8,411 bases of DNA from CAZAGT01 sp964484515 (GTDB lineage Bacteria; Desulfobacterota; DSM-4660; Desulfatiglandales; HGW-15), in contig CAZAGT010000221.1 in the NCBI GenBank assembly GCA_964484515.1, positions 1 through 8,411 of the forward strand, in the 5' to 3' direction. The position numbers were made by a program, and so were the translations under genes. Under the pieces are notes generated by a model. It saw nothing but the letters and a program-made list of their open reading frames with translations. It made no database searches and was not told where the DNA came from. Below are positions 1 to 6,238 of the stretch, in pieces; the stretch's first letter is position 1, and each line of letters opens with the position of its first letter.

Positions 1-70
1 CGGGATGGACATTTTCCATCAGCCTCACAGAAATCGGATTTTTGATAGTCTCGTTGCTCGGGGCAGAACC

Positions 71-784
71 ATGAAGAAGAGGGATGATTATACGCATGTC
101 GTTGAAAAGCTCGGCTACACCTTCAAGAACTCCAGGCTGCTTGAGGAGGCCTTTCGACACGCATCCTACGTGAACGAACGCACCGGCGGCGACCTCAGAG
201 ACAACGAGAGGCTCGAATTCCTCGGCGACGCCGTGCTGGATCTGGCAATCAGCCATATCCTGATGGACTTTTTCGAGGATGCAAAGGAGGGTGATCTGTC
301 GAAATACAGGGCCGCCGTCGTCCATGAGCGGGCACTTTGCCGGGTTGCCAAGGGACTTAAACTGGGGACGCATCTCTGGCTAGGAAAGGGAGAGGAGCTC
401 TCTAAGGGACGGCAAAAGCCGTCGATTCTGGCCAATACGCTCGAGGCGTTGCTAGGGGCACTCTATCTGGATGCCGGCTATGACAGAACCAAAGAGGCCA
501 TCAACAGACTATTTCTGCCGCTCATTGTAAACATTGCTGAGGGCAAGGGTACGGGCGACTTCAAAAGCCTTCTCCAGGAATTTACACAGCAGACCCACCG
601 AACCAGGCCCGAGTATCCCCTGGTCGCAGAAAGTGGTCCGGCCCACGACAAGACCTTTAAAGTGGCGCTGATGCTTCAGGGTAAGAAGATCGCTGAAGGG
701 GCCGGGAAGAGTAAAAAAGAAGCCGAACAAAATGCTGCGCGCGAGGCCTTCCTTTGCCTGACGGCGAACAACGAAAACCTCTGA
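71..784 (+). CDS. rnc: Ribonuclease III
   Basis: Double-strand-specific endoribonuclease that processes rRNA precursors and structured mRNAs in the cytoplasm. With the ATG at 71 the protein has 237 residues, normal for the family. The N-terminal endonuclease domain carries the signature NERLEFLGD at residues 45-53, supplying the acidic residues E46, E49 and D53; E73 and E125 fit the other conserved acidic positions. A double-stranded RNA-binding domain covers about 162-230, ending in the typical GKSKKEAEQNAAREAF. The position equivalent to E. coli D114 is N122 (ANTLEALLGA); I believe Asn occurs there in other bacterial enzymes, so I do not read it as inactivation. An in-frame ATG at position 5 would add 22 residues unlike the family, so 71 is preferred, though its ribosome binding site (gggg at 61-64) is weak. 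The gene overlaps the next one by 31 bp. Confidence 0.96.
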   Translation: MKKRDDYTHVVEKLGYTFKNSRLLEEAFRHASYVNERTGGDLRDNERLEFLGDAVLDLAISHILMDFFEDAKEGDLSKYRAAVVHERALCRVAKGLKLGTHLWLGKGEELSKGRQKPSILANTLEALLGALYLDAGYDRTKEAINRLFLPLIVNIAEGKGTGDFKSLLQEFTQQTHRTRPEYPLVAESGPAHDKTFKVALMLQGKKIAEGAGKSKKEAEQNAAREAFLCLTANNENL

Positions 785-1791
785 TCATTCCCATTTTTAT
801 CCCCAATCAAGGATGCCCTCACAGGTGTGCCTTCTGCCGGCAAGAACAGATAACTGCCCAACCGCCCGGAACCGTCGACCAAGCATTTGTCGCGGCGACC
901 ATCGAACGGGCCATCGGCTCCCCCCGTTTTGACGTCAGGCGCAACCCCCAAATTGCCTTCTACGGGGGGAGCTTCACCCGGCTCCCAATGGGGCGCATGG
1001 TGGAACTCCTGGCGTCCGTCACGCCTTACCTTGAAAAGGGTCTCTTCAACTCGGTGAGGGTTTCGACGCGCCCGGATGCGATTGATGAAGAACGATTGCG
1101 CCTGTTAAGACGTTTCGGTGTCAAGACCGTGGAACTCGGGGCCCAATCGATGGTCGACGAGGTCCTCAGGCGATCAAGGCGGGGGCACAAGGCGGAGGAT
1201 ACTGTCAGGGCCGTGCGTTTGCTCAAGGAGCGCGGCTTTCGGGTTGGGATTCAACTCATGCCCGGCCTGCCTGGCGATTCAAAGGCGGGATGGCGGAAGA
1301 GTATTGAAGACGTCACACGGTTGCGACCCGAGATGGTCAGGTTGTATCCGACGGTGGTGATTCGAGGGACCGAGCTGGCCCAATGGTATCTTGAGAAGAG
1401 ATATCGTCCCTTAAGCCTCAGAGAGGCCGTCGAGGAATGTCGAGAGGGCTGCATTCGGTTCGAGGAGAATGGCATCCCGGTGATACGGTTGGGGCTCATG
1501 GCGACCCCGGCCCTGCTCCAGGACGGCCGGATAATGGCTGGTCCCTGGCATAGCGCGTTCGGTCATCTCGTGCGTTCGGCCGTGTACCATGAGAGGCTTG
1601 AGCCCTCCCTCCCCTTCATCGGCTTCGCAAAGCAGGTGCGACTCAGGGTGCCGACCAGGGATATCGAGCTTCTCAGGGGATATCAGAATCAAGGCCTCCG
1701 CCTGATTGAGAGAAGGATCGGCGCCCGGATTACGGCCCTCCAGCCGGACGAAGCACTTGCCCCCGGTACGATAGGCGTGGAAAGGCAATGA
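754..1791 (+). CDS. Elp3-like radical SAM protein without acetyltransferase domain
   Basis: A radical SAM enzyme of 345 residues. The cluster motif CPHRCAFC (C21, C25, C28) sits in IPIFIPNQGCPHRCAFC, typical of the Elp3/COG1243-like branch. The glycine-rich FYGGSFT follows at about 69-75, and later strands include VRVSTRPDAID, KTVELGAQSM and FRVGIQLMPGLPGD. The C-terminal acetyltransferase domain of true Elp3 is absent, so the tRNA wobble-uridine chemistry of Elp3 should not be assumed; the substrate is unknown. The start is TTG at 754, inside the end of rnc, supported by GAGG at 743-746 seven bases upstream; the conserved block begins near residue 10, leaving little room for a later start. 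Its stop overlaps the era start (ATGA). From memory, Elp3-like genes beside rnc recur in clostridia and deltaproteobacteria, which suggests, but does not show, a link to RNA or ribosome maturation. Confidence 0.85.
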   Translation: MPDGEQRKPLIIPIFIPNQGCPHRCAFCRQEQITAQPPGTVDQAFVAATIERAIGSPRFDVRRNPQIAFYGGSFTRLPMGRMVELLASVTPYLEKGLFNSVRVSTRPDAIDEERLRLLRRFGVKTVELGAQSMVDEVLRRSRRGHKAEDTVRAVRLLKERGFRVGIQLMPGLPGDSKAGWRKSIEDVTRLRPEMVRLYPTVVIRGTELAQWYLEKRYRPLSLREAVEECREGCIRFEENGIPVIRLGLMATPALLQDGRIMAGPWHSAFGHLVRSAVYHERLEPSLPFIGFAKQVRLRVPTRDIELLRGYQNQGLRLIERRIGARITALQPDEALAPGTIGVERQ

Positions 1792-2696
1792 GTCCGCAAA
1801 ATGCCGATCTCAAAAGCATCCTTACCGGATTTGTCGCTATCATCGGGCCGCCCAATGTGGGCAAGTCGACCCTGTTGAATCGGTTGATCGGAACCAAGAT
1901 CGCGATCGTCTCACGCAAGCCGCAGACGACGCGAAATCGAATCATCGGCATCCTCAATGGCCAAGGATTTCAGGTGGTTTTCATGGATACCCCGGGGATC
2001 CATCAGACCCGATCGCCCTTGCACGAAAGCATGGTGGCTTCCGCGCATGCGGCCATTAAGGAGGTGGATGTCGTCTTGCTCCTGGTTGAGATGGGTCGTT
2101 CCCGCGACTCCGATATCCGATTAACCCTAAAGGATATCAAGGCGAGCAAGAGGCCCTGCGTGCTGGTGATCAACAAGATAGACAAAGGGCCAAGGAAACA
2201 AGTCTTGCCACTCATCGATACGTTCAAGAGGGTCCATCCCTTCCGGGCCATCGTCCCGATTTCAGCACGGCGTGGCGACGGGGTTGCGGAGCTCCTTGAG
2301 GAGCTCAAGTCGAATCTCAAGCCCGGTCCGTTCTTCTTTCCGCCTGATATGAAGACGGATCAATCAGAGCCCTTTTTGGTTGCTGAAATCATTCGAGAGA
2401 AGATCTACGCGTTCAGCAGAAAAGAAATACCCTATGCCACGGCCGTGACTGTAGCGCAGATGGAAGATGTGCCTCAAAAGGACCTAGTGCGGATTTTTGC
2501 AAAGATCCATGTCGAGAAGGATTCCCAAAAGGCCATCATGATCGGTCAGGGGGGCAAAACGATAAAGGCGATTGGTCGCTCAGCAAGACTGGCCTTGGAA
2601 AAAGTCCTCGGGACTCGAGTCTTCCTGGATCTGATGGTACGTGTGGAAAAGAATTGGAGCCAAGACCCTAAGGCCTTGAGGAGGCTAGGCTACTAA
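1788..2696 (+). CDS. era: GTPase Era, 30S ribosome assembly factor
   Basis: Essential GTPase that binds the 3' end of 16S rRNA and assists 30S subunit assembly. The 302-residue length is normal. The GTPase domain shows G1 GPPNVGKS (20-27), switch I around KPQTTRNRI (44-52), G3 DTPG (67-70), G4 NKID (129-132) and G5 SAR (159-161). The C-terminal KH domain (about 198-285) contains the RNA-binding loop GQGGKTIKAIG (253-263). Translation is probably coupled to the preceding gene, since start and stop overlap as ATGA; a purine-rich GGAAAGG lies at 1779-1785. The TAA stop at 2694-2696 supplies the first two bases of an A8 run that forms one side of the bidirectional terminator behind it. No odd residues were seen in the motifs. 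Confidence 0.97.
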   Translation: MSPQNADLKSILTGFVAIIGPPNVGKSTLLNRLIGTKIAIVSRKPQTTRNRIIGILNGQGFQVVFMDTPGIHQTRSPLHESMVASAHAAIKEVDVVLLLVEMGRSRDSDIRLTLKDIKASKRPCVLVINKIDKGPRKQVLPLIDTFKRVHPFRAIVPISARRGDGVAELLEELKSNLKPGPFFFPPDMKTDQSEPFLVAEIIREKIYAFSRKEIPYATAVTVAQMEDVPQKDLVRIFAKIHVEKDSQKAIMIGQGGKTIKAIGRSARLALEKVLGTRVFLDLMVRVEKNWSQDPKALRRLGY

Positions 2697-2732
2697 AAAA
2701 AACCAACCTGCCGGGTAAGCAGGTTGGCTTTT
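2695..2732. terminator. Bidirectional intrinsic terminator
   Basis: A perfect 9-bp stem CCAACCTGC (2703-2711) and GCAGGTTGG (2719-2727) encloses the 7-nt loop CGGGTAA. On the plus strand it is followed by only four T (2729-2732), enough to help end the rnc-era transcript. On the minus strand it is followed by eight U (complement of A8 at 2695-2702), which is the stronger polarity. This indicates that a leftward transcript ends here, although the nearest minus-strand protein gene stops 327 bp away. Confidence 0.9.
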
Positions 2733-2761
2733 AGGAGGAAAGAGGACGTTAGCTTTATGGC
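2695..2761 (-). ncRNA. Predicted sigma-54-dependent small RNA, about 67 nt
   Basis: This segment is inferred to be an sRNA because a near-consensus sigma-54 promoter (2772-2786, minus strand) points into it and a GC-rich hairpin with eight U ends it. Counting 12 bases from the -12 element puts the 5' end at about 2760-2761. The 5' half (2728-2761) is predicted largely unpaired and holds the C/U tract TCCTCTTTCCTCCT (plus-strand 2746 to 2733), the reverse complement of an extended Shine-Dalgarno sequence; this suggests it pairs with ribosome binding sites of target mRNAs. The 3' half is the terminator stem-loop with a U8 tail, a layout often seen in Hfq-dependent sRNAs. No open reading frame of useful length was seen on this strand. 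It lies just downstream of, and co-oriented with, an NtrC-type two-component pair, as crcZ does behind cbrAB in Pseudomonas. I recognise no named RNA family. Confidence 0.68.
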
Positions 2762-2771
2762 TTACACTTAA

Positions 2772-2786
2772 GCAAGATGTTTGCCA
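2772..2786 (-). promoter_or_regulatory. Sigma-54 (-24/-12) promoter of the predicted sRNA
   Basis: On the minus strand the sequence reads C-TGGCAA-ACATC-TTGC-TTAA. The -24 GG (2785-2784) and -12 GC (2773-2772) have the required spacing, and the flanking Y before TGG and W after TTGC agree with the consensus YTGGCACG-N4-TTGCW. Only the last base or two of the TGGCACG block differ. By rough chance estimate, a TGGCA-N6-TTGC match is expected about 0.06 times in the whole window on both strands. Transcription would start near 2761 and run left into the hairpin terminator. Confidence 0.8.
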
Positions 2787-2814
2787 GAAGACCGGCTTCG
2801 CATCTGAATTATAG

Positions 2815-2827
2815 TAATTATTTGTTA
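2815..2827 (-). promoter_or_regulatory. Possible IHF bending site
   Basis: Minus-strand TAACAAATAATTA matches the IHF consensus WATCAANNNNTTR with one mismatch (A for T at the third base). It sits in the most AT-rich part of the gap, about 60 bp upstream of the predicted start, between promoter and enhancer dyads, where IHF usually bends DNA in sigma-54 promoters. The consensus is loose and chance matches in AT-rich DNA are common, so the site is tentative. The same stretch also forms a weak dyad GTAAT/ATTAC (2814-2831). Confidence 0.35.
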
Positions 2828-2883
2828 TTACAGTAGAAATTCAAAATGAACCTCTTCGTCAAGGCGCTATCTTTCTTCCGCTC

Positions 2884-2901
2884 GGTCCAATATCTTGGAC
2901 C
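2884..2901. promoter_or_regulatory. Enhancer-like dyad 1 (proximal)
   Basis: GGTCCAA-TATC-TTGGACC is a perfect 7-bp inverted repeat with a 4-bp centre; outer C2883 and G2902 extend it to 8 bp. It shares GGT-CAA-N4-TTG-ACC with the other two dyads, differing by the symmetric C/G pair at arm position 4 (CC/GG instead of AC/GT). The matched change in both arms argues for a bound symmetric protein. The centre lies about 131 bp upstream of the predicted sRNA start. Confidence 0.72.
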
Positions 2902-2959
2902 GCATTAGAGAGGAATGACGCCGATATTGCGTAACTTATTCAATTTATTGTGGATTACA

Positions 2960-2977
2960 GGTACAAATATTTGTACC
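2960..2977. promoter_or_regulatory. Enhancer-like dyad 2 (middle)
   Basis: GGTACAAATATTTGTACC is a perfect 18-bp palindrome, the best of the three copies. It has the size expected for the site of a dimeric Fis-type DNA-binding domain such as that of the adjacent response regulator. The centre is about 207 bp upstream of the predicted sRNA start, inside the usual 100-300 bp range for NtrC-family enhancers. Confidence 0.75.
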
Positions 2978-2985
2978 GGATTATG

Positions 2986-2999
2986 GGGCCGGTCGGCCC
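2986..2999 (+). other. Short GC-rich inverted repeat
   Basis: GGGCC-GGTC-GGCCC forms a 5-bp stem with a 4-nt loop, followed on the plus strand by TTTCTT. It resembles a weak plus-strand terminator, but no plus-strand transcript is expected here beyond readthrough from era. It lies between enhancer dyads 2 and 3. Function unknown, possibly incidental. Confidence 0.25.
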
Positions 3000-3037
3000 T
3001 TTCTTGGATAAGCTATTAGAATATAAGCGAAAATACG

Positions 3038-3055
3038 GGTACAAAATCTTGTACT
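3038..3055. promoter_or_regulatory. Enhancer-like dyad 3 (distal)
   Basis: GGTACAA-AATC-TTGTACT matches dyad 2 in 13 of 14 arm positions; only the last base departs from symmetry. The right end overlaps the stop codon of the response regulator (3054-3056), so the site is partly embedded in coding sequence. The centre is about 285 bp upstream of the predicted sRNA start and 78 bp from dyad 2. Confidence 0.7.
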
Positions 3056-4421
3056 ATCCTACCACAATGTGATATTTCTTCATCTTGTGCTGGATCAAGT
3101 TCTTCTTTATGCCGAGCATCCGGGCCGCATGCGACTGGACGTTCTCACAGCGCGCTAAGGCCCGCCGGATCAGCTTTTCTTCAATCTCTTCAAGGGTTTC
3201 TCTCAGCGGGGCGTCCAACGGAATGAAGCGTTCAATGTCCAGTTCTTCTTGGTTTCCCTTCAGGTCCGGCGGTAGGTCGGCGAGATCGATCGGTCCTGCA
3301 GGGTTGAGGACGACCGCCCTTTCGATCATGTTTTCCAGCTCGCGTACATTTCCGGGCCACTGATAGTTATAGATAGCCTTCCAGGCCTCCGGGGTCAATT
3401 CAAGGGGTCGTTTACCGCCGCCCGGACCGTACTTCTCGATGAAGTGCTTTACGAGCAGCGGGATATCATCGACGCGTTGATGCAGTGAGGGCACCTCTAT
3501 CGTCATAACGTTGAGGCGATAGAACAGGTCTTCGCGAAAGCTCCCTTCACCCACGGATTCTTTGAGATTGCGATTCGAGGCCGACAAAACGCGCACATCT
3601 ACCTTGATGGTTCTGGTGCCCCCGACCCTCTCGAATTCCATCTCCTGGAGCGCCCTGAGCAATTTGACCTGAAGGGAGGACGGCATCTCGCCTACCTCGT
3701 CCAAGAAGAGGGTGCCGCCGTCGGCCAACTCCAGGCGCCCCTTTTTCATGGCAATGGCGCCGGTAAAGGCCCCTTTTTCGTGACCGAAGAGCTCGCTTTC
3801 AAGGAGGGTCTCGGTCAACGCCCCACAGTTTACTGATACGAACGGGCCGTCCTTCCTAGGGCTGGCATAGTGAATCGCCTTGGCGACAAGTTCTTTGCCG
3901 GTCCCCGAAGGCCCGGAGATAAGGACGGATGCCCTGGATTGAGCCACCTTACCGATCAGATCATAGATTGCGAGCATCGGTTTGCTTTTGCCGACGATAC
4001 TACCGAACCGATGACGATCGGAGAGGGCCTCATTGAGTCGTCGGTTCTCTTTGATGAGCCGGTGAGTTTCCAAGGCCTTTTTGATCGTGAGTTTCAATTC
4101 CTCGTTCTGGAAGGGTTTGGTGATGTAATCAAAGGCCTGTTTCTTCATGGCAGCCACGGCCATTTCGATGGTTCCGTAGGCCGTCATCATGATCACGGGC
4201 AACTCCGGTTTTATCTGCTTCGAGGCCTCCAACAGATCCATGCCGTTCATCCCCGGCATCTTCATGTCGGTTATCACGAGGTCCAGATCCGACTCCCTAA
4301 TCAAGCGCAGCGCGTCACGAGCATTTCCAGCGGTCGCGGTTTCATATCCTTCCGAGCCCAAGAGGGCTTCGAGGACGACCCGATAGTTCTTTTCATCGTC
4401 GACGATGAGGATTGTTTCCAT
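3054..4421 (-). CDS. NtrC-family sigma-54-activating response regulator
   Basis: Cytoplasmic transcription activator of 455 residues with the full three-domain layout. The receiver domain (about 3-118) has the acidic pair D8-D9, phospho-acceptor D52 in TDMKMPG, T80 and K102. The AAA+ domain (about 140-375) has Walker A GPSGTGKE (170-177), the sigma-54-contacting GAFTGA loop (217-222, intact), Walker B GGTLFLDE (235-242), arginine-finger region FREDLFYRLN (295-304) and WPGNVREL (355-362). A Fis-type helix-turn-helix occupies about 409-453 (SHAARMLGIKKNLIQHKMKKY). It should open sigma-54 promoters when phosphorylated by the kinase encoded 52 bp upstream. The likely target is the sigma-54 promoter just past its own 3' end, where three 18-bp dyads lie, one overlapping this stop codon. 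AGGG lies 12 bases before the ATG, a rather distant ribosome binding site. Specific stimulus and gene name are not recognisable. Confidence 0.93.
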   Translation of the reverse strand: METILIVDDEKNYRVVLEALLGSEGYETATAGNARDALRLIRESDLDLVITDMKMPGMNGMDLLEASKQIKPELPVIMMTAYGTIEMAVAAMKKQAFDYITKPFQNEELKLTIKKALETHRLIKENRRLNEALSDRHRFGSIVGKSKPMLAIYDLIGKVAQSRASVLISGPSGTGKELVAKAIHYASPRKDGPFVSVNCGALTETLLESELFGHEKGAFTGAIAMKKGRLELADGGTLFLDEVGEMPSSLQVKLLRALQEMEFERVGGTRTIKVDVRVLSASNRNLKESVGEGSFREDLFYRLNVMTIEVPSLHQRVDDIPLLVKHFIEKYGPGGGKRPLELTPEAWKAIYNYQWPGNVRELENMIERAVVLNPAGPIDLADLPPDLKGNQEELDIERFIPLDAPLRETLEEIEEKLIRRALARCENVQSHAARMLGIKKNLIQHKMKKYHIVVG

Positions 4422-4473
4422 GAGAATCGAACACCCTTATAACTCTAACTGAAAAGGCCGGTCCCCCGAATCT

Positions 4474-5907
4474 TTATCTTTTGCGGGGTAACTGAAACGT
4501 CACGGTGGTTCCGGTTCCTTCCGTGCTTTCGATGTGAACGACGCCATCATGCCCTTCAATGATCTTTCTTACAATCGACAAGCCCAGGCCGGTCCCCTTC
4601 TCTTTCGTTGTAAAGAACGGATTGAATATCTTCTTGAGGTCTTCTGGTTTGATTCCACGGCCCGTGTCACCAATCTCCAGCCGTAAGGTCTTTTGCTCGG
4701 TTCCCAGGCGGATATTCAGCGTCCCCCCTTCTTCCATGGATTGCATGGCATTGATGAAGACGTTGAGGAACGCCCTGTATAGGAGGTCCTCGTCGGCCTT
4801 CAGCTTGAAGGCGCGGCCGTCCATATTATGATTGACGGTGATTTTCTTCTTTTCAAATTCAGGTTGTAGAAAAGAGAGGTTTTTCTCAATAATATCTTCC
4901 AACCGACAATCTCGCAGGTTTGGTGCCTGGGGTCGCGCAAAATCGAGGAACTCCGTCACGATTCTGTTCAGCCGCCCGGCCTCTTCCTTCACAACCCCGG
5001 AAAGCCTCTTCTGCGTTTCACTGGCGTCGGACATCTCACCCATCAACTCGGCGGTGCTGTGTATGATCCCGAGGGGGTTCTTTATTTCGTGAGATACGCC
5101 GGCCACCATCTCACCCAGGGCAGCGAGCCTTTCCGCTTGGTGCAGCTGCTCAACCAGATCTCTTTGTTCCTGCGCCCGCTGTTCGATGATTCGCTCCGCC
5201 TTGTGAACGATGACGAGGAGCGCAAAAAAGATGAGTCCCATGATCAGGATGGACAAGCCAAAGATAATAAGCTGGAATCTTACGATAGATTCGTACTCTT
5301 TGGTAAGGTCTTGGATGACTTCGAACACCCCGGCGACATAACTCTCACTACCAAAGAAGGTGTTGGCGCCCCGGAAGGGGATATAGGTTCGTAGCTTCTT
5401 CTCCCAGCTCATCAATTCGAGCCCGAGTCCCCAGAAATCATCCCGGTCGGCAACGATTCCCGATGAGAGTTTACCCTGAACGGCCTGCCGATATCCTTCG
5501 GTCTCTTTGACCTTGAGACCGATCCTTTCAGGGTCGGTACTGTAAGCGATAACGCCCTTGCCGATGTCGTAGATGTTGACGATGTCGACGTTGAAACCGT
5601 GAATCGTATTGTGGACGATTCGGTTCATCAGTTCGTACTGCTCCTGCTGTCTCAACTTGATCGCACCGTAGCGCCGCGTGACGGGAATAACGAAATTTTG
5701 AAAGACCTGGTAGTTTAGGTTTTCACCGATCAAGAGGGCATAGTTCTCATAGCTCTTTAGGAAGAAATCTTTGGCCTGTTGAGAAATGACCATGGAAAAG
5801 GGAAAGCTGAAGATCAAGAGCACGATGAAACTGGCCCACGCGAAAAACTTGACCAATCGAAATTGCTTTCCCTCGGCAGGAAGGGTGTGTTTTTGCGACG
5901 TGATCAT
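4474..5907 (-). CDS. Membrane sensor histidine kinase, partner of the NtrC-type regulator
   Basis: Inner-membrane kinase of 477 residues from the ATG at 5907. An upstream in-frame GTG at 5940 would add 11 residues; neither start has a clear ribosome binding site. A first membrane segment lies at about 19-42 and a second at about 211-235. They enclose some 165 residues of presumably periplasmic sensor domain, perhaps Cache-like (VDIVNIYDIGKGVIAYSTDPERIG); ligand unknown. A coiled coil rich in E and Q (about 236-263) leads to the dimerisation domain with GVSHEIKNPLG (phospho-acceptor H273). The ATPase part has the N box FLNVFINAMQS (N386), G1 DTGRG (414-418), F box PFFTT (430-434) and G2 GTGLGL (438-443). 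All catalytic motifs are intact. The order kinase then regulator, same strand with a 52-bp gap, supports one operon and a NtrB/ZraS-like role. Confidence 0.92.
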   Translation of the reverse strand: MITSQKHTLPAEGKQFRLVKFFAWASFIVLLIFSFPFSMVISQQAKDFFLKSYENYALLIGENLNYQVFQNFVIPVTRRYGAIKLRQQEQYELMNRIVHNTIHGFNVDIVNIYDIGKGVIAYSTDPERIGLKVKETEGYRQAVQGKLSSGIVADRDDFWGLGLELMSWEKKLRTYIPFRGANTFFGSESYVAGVFEVIQDLTKEYESIVRFQLIIFGLSILIMGLIFFALLVIVHKAERIIEQRAQEQRDLVEQLHQAERLAALGEMVAGVSHEIKNPLGIIHSTAELMGEMSDASETQKRLSGVVKEEAGRLNRIVTEFLDFARPQAPNLRDCRLEDIIEKNLSFLQPEFEKKKITVNHNMDGRAFKLKADEDLLYRAFLNVFINAMQSMEEGGTLNIRLGTEQKTLRLEIGDTGRGIKPEDLKKIFNPFFTTKEKGTGLGLSIVRKIIEGHDGVVHIESTEGTGTTVTFQLPRKR

Positions 5908-5962
5908 GACACCAACGATATTACACCATCGGTCCAGCACAAACCAGGGGGAATAGAACTTT

Positions 5963-5985
5963 CATTGAGCGAAAAAAGCTCAATG
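5963..5985. repeat. Inverted repeat with A-rich loop upstream of the kinase
   Basis: CATTGAGC (5963-5970) and GCTCAATG (5978-5985) form a perfect 8-bp stem around GAAAAAA. It lies about 55 bp before the kinase start, so it could be a hairpin in the leader of the kinase-regulator mRNA or an operator. No run of T follows on either strand, so it is not a standard terminator. Confidence 0.5.
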
Positions 5986-5996
5986 CGTAGATGTCG

Positions 5997-6168
5997 GAAG
6001 CCACGAGTCAGCCCAGCCGCTGGCCGTGGAGGCGGCCGGTTTGATCGACCGGGAAACTCCATGAGGTTGGCACTCCAATTTGACATTTTGATATTGTTCG
6101 AGATCTGTTGAAGATAAGGTATCATCGACCTCATTTCATGAAGTTTCATCCGAGAAGCCAAGAGTCAG
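5997..6168 (+). repeat. Imperfect 15-bp direct repeat pair
   Basis: GAAGCCACGAGTCAG (5997-6011) recurs as GAAGCCAAGAGTCAG (6154-6168), 14 of 15 identical, with 157 bp between equivalent positions. A match this good is unlikely by chance in some 600 bp. It could be a pair of regulator sites for the kinase promoter or the remnant of a small duplication. Confidence 0.4.
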
Positions 6169-6201
6169 AATGAGAACAGCACGTGTCAGGGGCTAAGGGT
6201 G

Positions 6202-6238
6202 GGGCTCGAGTCGAGCCCTAAGTTATCCTCTGGTAACT
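6202..6238. repeat. Two adjacent inverted repeats
   Basis: GGGCTCGA-G-TCGAGCCC (6202-6218) is an 8-bp dyad with a single central base. It is followed two bases later by AGTTA-t-CC-TCT-GG-TAACT (6221-6238), a second stem with one bulged base. Together they would make two stacked hairpins in RNA of either strand. No T-run follows on the plus strand, and no gene or promoter is clearly attached. Confidence 0.4.

Noticed and set aside
5..70. 22-residue N-terminal extension of RNase III from the ATG at position 5
   Set aside because: It is not family-like and would make the protein longer than usual; the window edge prevents a check of its ribosome binding site.
2734..2771. AGGAGG followed by an ATG at 2757 on the plus strand, as a tiny gene
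   Set aside because: The ATG is 18 bases from the AGGAGG and the frame ends after four codons. The AGGAGG is better explained as the complement of the sRNA C/U tract.
2986..2999. GGGCC-GGTC-GGCCC as a working terminator of the regulator mRNA
   Set aside because: On the minus strand it is followed by CATAATCC, not a T-run; the T-rich side faces the wrong way for the regulator.
3870..4442. 190-codon plus-strand reading frame across the regulator gene
   Set aside because: A shadow of the regulator, whose conserved domains occupy the opposite strand throughout.
6068..6083. Plus-strand TGGCAC that looks like a second sigma-54 promoter
   Set aside because: The downstream element is TTTGA, one base too far and without the GC, and no plus-strand gene follows at a sensible distance.
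5904..6161. 85-codon minus-strand reading frame overlapping the kinase start
   Set aside because: No recognisable family, no ribosome binding site, low-complexity Pro/Arg stretch, and it runs into the kinase gene in another frame.
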